16,664 nucleotides of DNA, taken from positions 1 to 16,664 of the forward strand of contig JARRJS010000077.1 in assembly GCA_037388885.1 (NCBI GenBank). Reading direction: 5' to 3'. A program made the translations under genes and the position numbers. Numbering within the stretch: position 1 is the first letter of the stretch; each line of letters begins with the position of its first letter. Of this stretch, positions 1 to 6,823 are shown piece after piece. The DNA comes from JARRJS01 sp037388885. GTDB lineage: Bacteria > Gemmatimonadota > Gemmatimonadetes > Longimicrobiales > RSA9. Below the pieces are notes generated by a model that did not search any database, had not been told where the DNA came from, and saw only the letters and a list, made by a program, of their open reading frames with translations.

Positions 1-700
1 CGTCCGTCAGAACCGGGTTGCGGTCCTCGCCGGCGAACGTCGTGACCTGCCGGTGCTTCCCCGTGGCCACGTCGTAGACCCAGATGTCCCGCGCGGCCGA
101 CGACGTGTGGTGCTTCCGCCACTCGTTCTCCTGGCTCTTCCGGTCCTGGTAGATCAGGAACGACCCGTTGCCGCCCACCTGCACCGCCTCCGCGGGCGTC
201 GTGAGCACCTGGTGCACCCGGCCACCCCGCACGCCCACCCGGTACAGCTCCGGCAGATACGACGCGGGGAAGCCCCGGCTCGCCGCCGCGTCCTGGCGGG
301 CGGCCCCGAACAGAACGGTCGTGTCGCCCGGCTCGAAGGTGTACGGGTACTCCGACGCCGAGTGGACCGTCAGCCGCACGGGCTCGCCGCCGGTGGCCCG
401 CATGACGTACACGTCGAAGTTGCCGTGCCGATCGCTGGCGAACGCGATCAGCCGGCCGTCATGGCTCCATACCGGCATGAAGTCGTGGGCCGGATGCGAC
501 GTGAGGGCCACCGCGGTGCCGCCGGCGGCCGGCACGCGATACAGGTCCCCCTTGTAGCTGAACACGATGGTACGGCCATCGGGCGAGAGGGCCGGATAGC
601 GGTCCCAGTCCGGTTCGACTTGCCCGCCCGGGATCTGGGCGGCGAGGGTGGTCGAGAGGGCGACGAGCAGAAGCGCGAGAACGAGCGAGCGGGTGTTCAT
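1..700 (-). CDS. Tricorn-like S41 family protease, N-terminal beta-propeller part (3' end outside window)
   Basis: The gene starts at the ATG at 700, with an AAGGA ribosome site at 707-711 six bases upstream, and stays open to base 1, giving about 233 residues. Residues 1-22 form a signal peptide ending LAAQ. The rest is PD40/WD40-like propeller: the repeats show PALSPDGRTIVFSYKGDLY (residues 38-56), then PVWSHDGRLIAFASDR, then DVYVMRATGGEP. The segment DRKSQENEWRKHHTSSAARD is typical of bacterial tricorn-like proteases, in which a propeller gates a PDZ and S41 serine protease domain. Those catalytic domains would lie beyond the window, so protease activity is inferred from the family. It is the last visible gene of a minus-strand cluster that also has an M1 aminopeptidase, so a role in periplasmic peptide breakdown fits. 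A non-proteolytic TolB-like PD40 protein is the alternative. Confidence 0.8.
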   Translation of the reverse strand, partial: MNTRSLVLALLLVALSTTLAAQIPGGQVEPDWDRYPALSPDGRTIVFSYKGDLYRVPAAGGTAVALTSHPAHDFMPVWSHDGRLIAFASDRHGNFDVYVMRATGGEPVRLTVHSASEYPYTFEPGDTTVLFGAARQDAAASRGFPASYLPELYRVGVRGGRVHQVLTTPAEAVQVGGNGSFLIYQDRKSQENEWRKHHTSSAARDIWVYDVATGKHRQVTTFAGEDRNPVLTD

Positions 701-747
701 GGCTCATCCTTGGTGGGAGCGTCGTGACGACGGGCGGGGGAAACATA

Positions 748-783
748 GAGGCCGCTGCGCCGCCGTCAACGGCGCGAGGCCTC
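748..783 (-). terminator. Possible hairpin terminator after the plug-domain gene
   Basis: An interrupted inverted repeat lies in the 114-base gap between two minus-strand genes. GAGGCC (748-753) pairs with GGCCTC (778-783), and an inner GCGCCG pairs with CGGCGC. On the minus strand it is followed by TATGTTTCCCC, which has only a short T run. It could be a weak terminator or an RNA-processing hairpin. Confidence 0.35.
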
Positions 784-814
784 GCCTGCCTCGGTCGTGG
801 CGCCTGTCGGACTT

Positions 815-1558
815 TCAGTACAGCCAGAACAGGACCGCACCGCAGGTGCTGCCGGGGGCTGTCCCGGCGTACTCCACGGGCGTCTCGGACGTGCCCCGGT
901 ATACCTCGATGCCACGAACCCCGTTCGGGTCGAGAATCGGCAGAGCTCCCCGATCCGCCTGCGGCATTCCCTGCACGTAGACCGCCGGGACGCACGGTCT
1001 CCCCATCCGGGTCATCCAGATTCTCATCTCGCCCGATTCATCCGGCCTCACCTGCAGATGCGGGATGCGCCGCAACAGGTCCTGCGTGAACACCGGATGC
1101 CGTGCCTCGATCTCCAGCGGTGTCAGGAACACCCCCGGCTCGTATTTCTGGCGCCGGTAGAAGCCCGCATCATACAGCCTCGGGTCCCGCGGCTCCGCAA
1201 TGACGCGCAGCGGCTCCAGCGGCACCGCCGAAACCGCCATTCGCACCTCCAGCGTGACCGCATCGGTCGGAGAGCTCATCCGCACCGGCCCCGCCGTGAC
1301 CGGACGGTAGCCGACCCGCAACGCGCGCACCCGGTAGGGACCCGGGCCATGAGGGTAGAACAGGAACCAACCGCTGGAGTCCGCCAGCATCGTGCCCACC
1401 GTGTCGCCCTTCGCGTCCAGCAGGAGCAACGCGGCCCAGGACACGGGCGCGCCCGTGTCGTCATCCACGACATGGCCGAGCAACGCCTGGCCACACAGCG
1501 GGGTCGAGGCCAGGACCAACACGAAAAAGGAAAGGACAGCGGACCGAATGGCGGGCAT
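815..1558 (-). CDS. Secreted carboxypeptidase-like regulatory domain plus TonB plug-like protein (no barrel)
   Basis: This 247-residue protein has a signal peptide (residues 1-23, ending LCGQ). A carboxypeptidase-regulatory-like beta sandwich follows at about 24-108; GHVVDDDTGAPVSWAALLLLDAKGDTVGT is its opening strand pattern. Residues 140-247 resemble a TonB-receptor plug, with TPLEIEARHP, LLRRIPHLQV and GIEVYRG. The chain ends at CGAVLFWLY with no beta-barrel. Full TonB receptors are usually 700-1000 residues, so this is either a solo plug protein or a remnant; the clean start and stop favour a real short family. A GGGAGA ribosome site lies about five bases before the ATG. The function is unknown. 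Envelope signalling or partnering with a receptor is possible but not shown. Confidence 0.8.
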   Translation of the reverse strand: MPAIRSAVLSFFVLVLASTPLCGQALLGHVVDDDTGAPVSWAALLLLDAKGDTVGTMLADSSGWFLFYPHGPGPYRVRALRVGYRPVTAGPVRMSSPTDAVTLEVRMAVSAVPLEPLRVIAEPRDPRLYDAGFYRRQKYEPGVFLTPLEIEARHPVFTQDLLRRIPHLQVRPDESGEMRIWMTRMGRPCVPAVYVQGMPQADRGALPILDPNGVRGIEVYRGTSETPVEYAGTAPGSTCGAVLFWLY

Positions 1559-1666
1559 CGTGGTCTCCCGGACCGTTGGGCGGCGGGGGCTGCTCTGCGT
1601 ACTGTGCAGTCGCTACAGGTTCACGTCAATCCTGCCATTGTGGGACCATCTGGCGGCTCGCGGCGC

Positions 1667-1800
1667 TCACGGAACCGCCATGCGCACGCCGATGTGGTAG
1701 ACCACCAGGTCCATGGGGCTGCGTTGCGGCGGGTTCACCATGACGTAGGCGCCATTCCCCACGTAAATGGAGCCCGCCGGGGGCTGCCAGCCCTTAGGGC
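1667..1800 (-). other. Out-of-frame C-terminal segment of the barrel gene (frameshift site)
   Basis: On the minus strand, the frame from 1795 to the TGA at 1667-1669 encodes 42 residues beginning KGWQPPAGSIYVGNGAYVM and ending DLVVYHIGVRMAVP. This is a typical last strand and turn of an outer-membrane barrel. It lies one base out of frame with the upstream gene. The switch point holds a GGG run at 1797-1799 next to an alternating CG run on the plus strand, a place where a base is easily lost. Restoring one base reads Ala-Pro-Lys-Gly-Trp across the junction. Confidence 0.65.
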
Positions 1801-2382
1801 GCGCGCGCCGCGGATCGGCAGGGCGAAGACCACACCGTAGCCGGCGCTCCAGGCCGCGTCCGCCTGCCCGAACCTTTCATGGAATGCCCGCACGCCGTCG
1901 TTGCGCACGAGGGACGATGACGCCCCGAAGTAGCGCAGTTGCACCGCCCCGTTGGCATAGGCCCGCACCGGGCCCAGCGGCACCGTCAGCTGCGGCCCGA
2001 GGCCGCCGTGCACGATAGTGCTGGATGTGACCAGGGCGCGCCCTGTGGCGCACGCGGGACCGTCCGAGGGTACAGGCAACGTGTTATAGACCACACAGAC
2101 CTGTCGGTTCGTGTCGCCGTAGCGGACGAACCCCAGGTCCCCCCGCACACTCAGCCAGGGCACATGCGGCAGCGGCCACAAGAACGAGCCGTTCATGCCC
2201 CAGCCGGTGCCGACGTAGGCCGCGAACGCGCCGACGGGGTCCGCTACCTGCGGCGTCAACGTCGCGTAGCCGATGAGGGCGCCATAGCGGCCGGACGCCG
2301 CCTGGGCAGGCAGAGTGGCCGGGAGAGCGAGGGTCGGGAGAATGAAGAGCGTTACGATGATGGGCGACCGAACGGCACGCAT
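1735..2382 (-). CDS. Small outer-membrane beta-barrel-like protein, C-terminus frameshifted
   Basis: As read, the gene encodes 215 residues from the ATG at 2382, which is preceded by a strong GGAGG site. A signal peptide (1-28, ending LPAQA) precedes alternating beta-strand segments such as SGRYGALIGYATLTP, GWGMNGSFLWPLP, WLSVRGDLGFVRYG and VRAYANGAVQLRYFG, as in small 8-stranded outer-membrane proteins. After Ala195 the reading becomes Arg/Pro/Ser-rich (RAGSPRRAPFTW) and stops at 1735. The -1 frame from 1795 to 1667 supplies a convincing barrel end. One extra base near 1797-1810 would give a protein of about 238 residues. The gene lies 35 bases after the M1 aminopeptidase, so co-transcription is likely. 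No specific function can be assigned. Confidence 0.7.
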   Translation of the reverse strand: MRAVRSPIIVTLFILPTLALPATLPAQAASGRYGALIGYATLTPQVADPVGAFAAYVGTGWGMNGSFLWPLPHVPWLSVRGDLGFVRYGDTNRQVCVVYNTLPVPSDGPACATGRALVTSSTIVHGGLGPQLTVPLGPVRAYANGAVQLRYFGASSSLVRNDGVRAFHERFGQADAAWSAGYGVVFALPIRGARALRAGSPRRAPFTWGMAPTSW

Positions 2383-2417
2383 GCTTCCTCCCTCCGCGCT
2401 CCTGTCTGCTCCTACGT

Positions 2418-4163
2418 CTATCCAGCCGGTGGGCTCGCCGCCTGCGGCCCGGCCATCGTGTGCAGGAGCCAGCCGTCCGGGTCCAGCGTCACCGCCGTGG
2501 GCTCCGCCGGCAACTTGAAGCGCAGCGTCGTGTGCCGGCCGTCCAGCCAGCCCGACCGCCGCACGACGCCGGCCGGCGTGCTGAACGCGAGCGTCACCGG
2601 CGCGCGGAACGCCGGCCAACTCGCCGGCTGCACCTGCGCCACCTTCAACAAGACAACGCTCGAGTCGGCGTTCCATTGACGGCTCACGCGCAGCTGCGGG
2701 TAGCCCGGCTCGTAGACCCACTGCTTGAAGAACCACTGAAGGTCCTTGCCCGACGCCTGCTCCAGTGCGTGCCGCAGATCGGCCGTGGTGGCGGTGCCGT
2801 AGCGGTGTGCATCGTAGTAACGCCGGAGCCCGTCGAAGAACGTGCTGTCGCCCAGCATGCCCCGCAGCATGTGCAGCACCCAGGCGCCCTTTTCGTAGCT
2901 GTTCGCGTTCAGCAGCCAGAACAGGTTCTCGCCCGGCTGCAGCGGCCCCACGATGGGCCGGCCCACCACGTCGGAGTGCAGATACTGCTGCTTCGCGCGC
3001 TCCATGCTCTGCCGGAACGACGGCTCGCCCTGGGCGTGCTCCGCCCACAGGGACGCGAAATAGGTGGCGAAGCCTTCCGACAGCCAAAGCTCCTGCCAGT
3101 CCTTCTCGGTGACGCCGTCGCCGAACCACTGGTGCGCCGTCTCGTGGGCTACCGTGTTGCCGATATCCCGGCGCGCCTCCATGGCCCGCTGGTCGTAGAA
3201 GATGGCGCCCACGTTCTCCATGCCGCCGAACCGCGTGGCCGACTCCACGTGGGCCAGCTTCTCATAGGCGTACGGCGCGATCAGCGACGTGTAGTACGCC
3301 ACGATGTCGCCCGCATGCTTGAACACGACGGCGGCGTAGGCACTGTCGTCCGGGTACACCCAGTACTCCACGGGCACGCAGCCATCGGGGCGCAGCGGCG
3401 TGACCCCGCCCTTCGCACATGGCGTCACCGTGCCGATGGCGAAGTCGGTGGCGCCGATGACCATGGTGTACACCGGGATGGGCACATCCAGCCGCCAGCG
3501 CCACACGCCGTCCGCCGGCGCCGGCGCGTCCGGCGCCATCTTATCGCCCGCCGAATCCACCCGCTCGCCGTTGGCCACCACCTCCCAACCCTTCGGTGCG
3601 TGCACCGTCCAGCGCACCGTCGCCTTGTCCGACGGATGGTCGAAGGACGGGATCCAGAAGCGGGCCCGGTTCGGCCAGTTGTCGGCGAACACCGACCGGC
3701 GGCCTTCCTCGTTGACGCCGATGGTCAGCCCGTCGTCCGGGGTGCCCTCGTAGGCGACGACGACGCGCAGCGTATCGCCGGCCTGCGCGCCGGCCGGCAC
3801 GGGCACGTACAGCCGGCCGTCCGCCTGGCGGAAAGTGGAGCGGGAGAGCGGGGCGCCGCCCGCCCGGCCCGCCAGCACCGAGTCTACGGCGAGGCCGGTC
3901 AGGTCCAGCGCCAGCGTATCCGCCGGTTGCCGCAGCGCGATGTCGATGGTCGCGGTGGCATTGATGTGGGCGCCCTGGGCCGGCAGCGTGATGTCGATCG
4001 CATAGTGCAGCGCGTCGAACGCCGGCGAGTACGCCCCCGGTAGCGGCGGCTGGCCCGCCGGAATAGGTGCCGGCTCCTGCTGCCCCCGCGCCACGGCCGG
4101 CAGCGCCATCAGGATCGCCAGGCCCGCCAACGCGACGGGCGTGCAGCACCGATGTCGTGTCAT
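2418..4163 (-). CDS. Secreted M1 family zinc aminopeptidase
   Basis: This 581-residue enzyme cleaves amino-terminal residues from peptides. A signal peptide (1-27, ending VARGQ) indicates export. The M1 N-terminal saddle domain (about 45-240) is followed by the catalytic domain. That domain carries the GGMEN substrate-binding motif (313-317), HETAH (340-344) with zinc ligands His340 and His344, and the third ligand Glu363 in WLSEGFATY, exactly 18 residues after the HExxH. Tyr423 in NSYEKGAWVLHMLR is the expected transition-state tyrosine. At 581 residues it lacks the long C-terminal helical domain of PepN and ends soon after a beta domain (490-560). I chose the ATG at 4163 because it has a GGAGG site (4168-4172), starts a clear signal peptide and overlaps the upstream stop by four bases (ATGA), implying translational coupling to the CoA-transferase gene. 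Confidence 0.93.
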   Translation of the reverse strand: MTRHRCCTPVALAGLAILMALPAVARGQQEPAPIPAGQPPLPGAYSPAFDALHYAIDITLPAQGAHINATATIDIALRQPADTLALDLTGLAVDSVLAGRAGGAPLSRSTFRQADGRLYVPVPAGAQAGDTLRVVVAYEGTPDDGLTIGVNEEGRRSVFADNWPNRARFWIPSFDHPSDKATVRWTVHAPKGWEVVANGERVDSAGDKMAPDAPAPADGVWRWRLDVPIPVYTMVIGATDFAIGTVTPCAKGGVTPLRPDGCVPVEYWVYPDDSAYAAVVFKHAGDIVAYYTSLIAPYAYEKLAHVESATRFGGMENVGAIFYDQRAMEARRDIGNTVAHETAHQWFGDGVTEKDWQELWLSEGFATYFASLWAEHAQGEPSFRQSMERAKQQYLHSDVVGRPIVGPLQPGENLFWLLNANSYEKGAWVLHMLRGMLGDSTFFDGLRRYYDAHRYGTATTADLRHALEQASGKDLQWFFKQWVYEPGYPQLRVSRQWNADSSVVLLKVAQVQPASWPAFRAPVTLAFSTPAGVVRRSGWLDGRHTTLRFKLPAEPTAVTLDPDGWLLHTMAGPQAASPPAG

Positions 4164-5365
4164 ACCCCCTCCGTCGCCGGGTACGCCCGGATCACCCGCT
4201 CCCGCTTCAGGCGGGTGATGGCGGGGTCGTCGTATCCCAGCTCCCGCAGGATCTCGTGTGTGTGCTCTCCGCAACGCGGCGGCGCGCACCTCGGCTGCGC
4301 ACGCCGCCCGTCCCACTCCACCGGCAACGCCAGGCTGGCGAAGTCCGGGATGCCGGGATGCGGCACCCGCTGCACGATCCCCGAGGCATGCGTCTGCTCC
4401 GCATCCGCCACGGCGTCAATCCCCAGGATCGGCGCGCACGGCACGCCCGCCTCCCGCAATCTCGATTCCAGTGCCGCCGTGGACAGCTCCCGGGTCGCGG
4501 CGGCGATGCGCTCCACCAGCACCACCCGGTTGGCCACACGGGACGGGTTGTCCGCGAAGCGGTCGTCCGCCGGCAGATCCGGCAGCGCCAGCGCCTCGCA
4601 CAGCCGACGGAACAGCCCGTCGGTCGCCACCGCGATCATCAGCTCGCCGTCGGACGTCGGAAACGCCTCGTACGGCGCGATCAGCGGAAACGCGGTGCCC
4701 GACGGCCGCGCTACCGCACCCGCCGCCAGGTAATTCATCAGGTGATAGGCGTTCCAGGTCAACGTCGTCTCGTACAGGGACGTCACCACGTGCTCGCCCC
4801 GCCCCGTGCGACGCCGTCGCGCCAGCGCCGCCAGCACCCCGATGGCGCTCCACATACCCGTGCCCATGTCCACCACCGAGCTGCCCACCCGCGCCGGACG
4901 ACCCGGCTGGCCCGTCACCGACACCAGCCCGGCATGCGCCTGCATCAGCAGGTCGTAGCCAGGGAGATCCCGCAGCGGGCCCCGGGTACCGTACGCCGTC
5001 ACCGAGCAGTAGATGATGCGCGGATTCAGCGCTGCGACGTCGTCGTAGCCGAACCCCAGCGACTCCGCTACCCCGGCACGGAACGATTGCACGAACACGT
5101 CCGCCCGCGCCGCCAGCACCCGCACGATCTCGCGCCCCGACTCCGCCTTCAGATCCACCGCCAGGCTCCGCTTGCTGCGATTGCCCGACAGGAAGATGGT
5201 GCCCTCGCCGTTCCAGAACGGCGGGCCCCAGGCGCGCGCCGGATCCCCGCCGGGCGCCTCAACCTTCACCACGTCCGCGCCCAGCTCCGCCAGGATGTAC
5301 GTGCAGAACGGCCCCGCAAGGTTCTGCGACACATCCACGATCCGGATGTCGTCCAGTGCGTTCAC
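4160..5365 (-). CDS. CaiB/BaiF family (family III) CoA-transferase
   Basis: The gene encodes 401 residues from a GTG at 5365, chosen because MNALDDIRIVDVSQNLAGPF matches the usual start of this family; the open frame extends upstream without family-like sequence. Family III enzymes move CoA between carboxylic acids, through an aspartyl-CoA thioester. The expected catalytic Asp is Asp166 in VVDMGTGMWSAIGVLAAL. Other family features are ELGADVVKVEAPGGDPAR (27-44), the NRSKRSLAVDLK segment (62-73), YDLLMQA (137-143) and the C-terminal GEHTHEILRELGYDD (366-380). Substrates vary widely (formyl, carnitine, bile acids, succinyl, benzylsuccinate) and cannot be read from the sequence. No obvious Shine-Dalgarno precedes the GTG. 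The gene heads the minus-strand cluster and is divergent from the cytochrome-porin gene. Its link to the downstream peptidase is puzzling. Confidence 0.92.
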   Translation of the reverse strand: MNALDDIRIVDVSQNLAGPFCTYILAELGADVVKVEAPGGDPARAWGPPFWNGEGTIFLSGNRSKRSLAVDLKAESGREIVRVLAARADVFVQSFRAGVAESLGFGYDDVAALNPRIIYCSVTAYGTRGPLRDLPGYDLLMQAHAGLVSVTGQPGRPARVGSSVVDMGTGMWSAIGVLAALARRRRTGRGEHVVTSLYETTLTWNAYHLMNYLAAGAVARPSGTAFPLIAPYEAFPTSDGELMIAVATDGLFRRLCEALALPDLPADDRFADNPSRVANRVVLVERIAAATRELSTAALESRLREAGVPCAPILGIDAVADAEQTHASGIVQRVPHPGIPDFASLALPVEWDGRRAQPRCAPPRCGEHTHEILRELGYDDPAITRLKRERVIRAYPATEGV

Positions 5366-5586
5366 GCCGCCAATAGTCGCCGCAACCCGTTCCCCGTGCA
5401 ACGCCCCGGCAAGGCGTGCCGGGAAATCCCCGACACGAGGACCGGCATTTCCCCGCGCCGCCGCCGCTCGCCCCTTTCCTCCATTCCCCCACAGACAGAA
5501 CGTGTTGGAGGCGACATTGTGAAAAATGGTGCAATCTCCACGCACCTTCCTCAGTAGCGCACGTTACCCGAGAAAAGGAGTGGCCC
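5366..5586. promoter_or_regulatory. Divergent intergenic region between CoA-transferase and cytochrome-porin genes
   Basis: This 221-base gap must hold the start signals for both divergent genes. Its right part (about 5515-5560) is less GC-rich than the surroundings, as expected for a promoter, but I find no convincing -35/-10 pair. A strong AAGGAG ribosome site at 5575-5580 serves the plus-strand gene. A short inverted repeat (GGGAAAT and ATTTCCC, about 5420-5455) is the only other structure seen. Confidence 0.4.
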
Positions 5587-6804
5587 GTGGGTATGCGTAC
5601 AGGCATGATCGGGGTCGGGCTGGTGCTCCTCTTCGCCGTGACGGCGGCAGATGCGGAGGCGATTCCGGCGTTCGCGCGCAAGTACCACGTGTCGTGTTCC
5701 CTGTGCCACGGTCCGGTGCCGCGGCTGACGTCGTTCGGCGAGACGTTCGCGGCGAACGGGTTCGAGTTCCAGCCGGGCGAGGCGCCGCGGGACACGATCC
5801 AGACCGGGGATCCGCTGCTGCGCTTGCAGGCGGACCTGCCGTTGGCGATCCGGTTCGACGGGTACATGTCGGGCTGGACGGAGGCGCCGCAGGACGGCAC
5901 GAGCTGGGACCTGGAGACGCCGTGGGCCATCAAGCTGCTGACGGGCGGACAGATCACGAACCGGGTCAGCTACTACCTGTACTTCTTCATGTTCGAGCGG
6001 GGCGAAGTGGCGGGTCTGGAGGATGCCTATCTGCAGTTCACGGACCTGTTCAGCTCGGGCGTGTCGGTGATTGCGGGGCAGTTCCAGGTATCGGATCCGT
6101 TGTTCAAGCGCGAGCTGCGACTGGAGTTCGAGGATTACGCGCCGTACCGGGTCCGTGTAGGCAATGCGACCGCAGACCTGACGTACGAGCGCGGGTTGAT
6201 GGGCATGATGTCGCCGTGGAACGGGGGCGACCTGGTGCTGGGCATAGCGAACGGGCAGGGTCTGGCGGGCACCAATGCGGCGCGGCAATTCGACGTTGAC
6301 AACGGCAAGACGGTGTTCGCGCGATTGTCGCATTCATTCAGCGCGGTGCGGGTGGGCGGCTTCGGCTACTACAACAGCCAGCGGTCGGCGGCGGGCGCGG
6401 TGGACGAGACGGTGGTGTGGGGCCCGGACGCGACGCTGGCGCTGGGCAACATGGGCGAGCTGAACGTGGAGCTGCTGCGCCGCACGGACTCGAACCCGGC
6501 CTTCCTTGCCCTGCCGCCGGGCGCTCATGCAAAGACGGACATGGGCCTCGCGGAGCTGGTGCTATGGCCGCAGGGGCAGGCGGGGCGGCTGTTCTGGACG
6601 GCGTTGTACAACCACGTGAGGGCGAGGGACGGCGTGCCGTTCACGCTCAGGCTGGGCGAGCCCGGTCCACTGCTGAAGTACGACTACGTGGCGGGAGGCG
6701 TGCACTACCTGCTCGTGCGCAATGTGCGGCTCATGACCGAGGTGGGCCTGGACATCAACGAGGGCGAAGGGCGGCTTACGCTGGGCCTCGTGACGGCGTT
6801 CTGA
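5587..6804 (+). CDS. Monoheme cytochrome c-porin fusion, Cyc2-like outer-membrane protein
   Basis: This is a 405-residue protein. I chose the GTG at 5587 because AAGGAG (5575-5580) ends six bases before it; the in-frame ATG at 5593 is the alternative. A signal peptide (about 1-23, ending ADAEA) leads to IPAFARKYHVSCSLCHGPVP, with one CxxCH heme c site at Cys37-His41, then RLTSFGETFAANGFEF. The rest is rich in alternating beta strands and ends in VTAF, a terminal Phe usual for outer-membrane barrels. A single N-terminal heme followed at once by a porin barrel is the architecture of Cyc2, the outer-membrane Fe(II) oxidase; the FAR, CxxCH, LT-FG and NG(F/Y) pattern also resembles Cyc2 as I recall it. 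Length is slightly below the usual 430-490 residues. Electron transfer across the outer membrane is inferred; iron as donor is not shown. No soluble cytochrome partner is in the window. Confidence 0.75.
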   Translation: MGMRTGMIGVGLVLLFAVTAADAEAIPAFARKYHVSCSLCHGPVPRLTSFGETFAANGFEFQPGEAPRDTIQTGDPLLRLQADLPLAIRFDGYMSGWTEAPQDGTSWDLETPWAIKLLTGGQITNRVSYYLYFFMFERGEVAGLEDAYLQFTDLFSSGVSVIAGQFQVSDPLFKRELRLEFEDYAPYRVRVGNATADLTYERGLMGMMSPWNGGDLVLGIANGQGLAGTNAARQFDVDNGKTVFARLSHSFSAVRVGGFGYYNSQRSAAGAVDETVVWGPDATLALGNMGELNVELLRRTDSNPAFLALPPGAHAKTDMGLAELVLWPQGQAGRLFWTALYNHVRARDGVPFTLRLGEPGPLLKYDYVAGGVHYLLVRNVRLMTEVGLDINEGEGRLTLGLVTAF

Positions 6805-6810
6805 TTCGCG

Positions 6811-6822
6811 CCGGGCGCCCGG
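6811..6822. terminator. 12-base palindrome between convergent genes, possible minimal bidirectional terminator
   Basis: CCGGGCGCCCGG fills most of the 19 bases between the stop of the cytochrome-porin gene (6804) and the stop of the histidine kinase gene (6824). It is a perfect palindrome, but the stem would be short and there is no T run on either side. A role in ending transcription is only suggested by its position. Confidence 0.25.
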
Positions 6823-6823
6823 C

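Noticed and set aside
797..1840. Plus-strand open frame across the plug protein and the end of the barrel gene
   Set aside because: Composition is shadow-like (Arg/His/Gln-rich), and it has no ribosome site and no domain. The minus-strand genes have signal peptides and family patterns.
2460..4043. Plus-strand open frame opposite the M1 aminopeptidase
   Set aside because: It has no recognisable domain and an Arg/His/Val-rich composition. The M1 motifs on the minus strand settle the coding strand.
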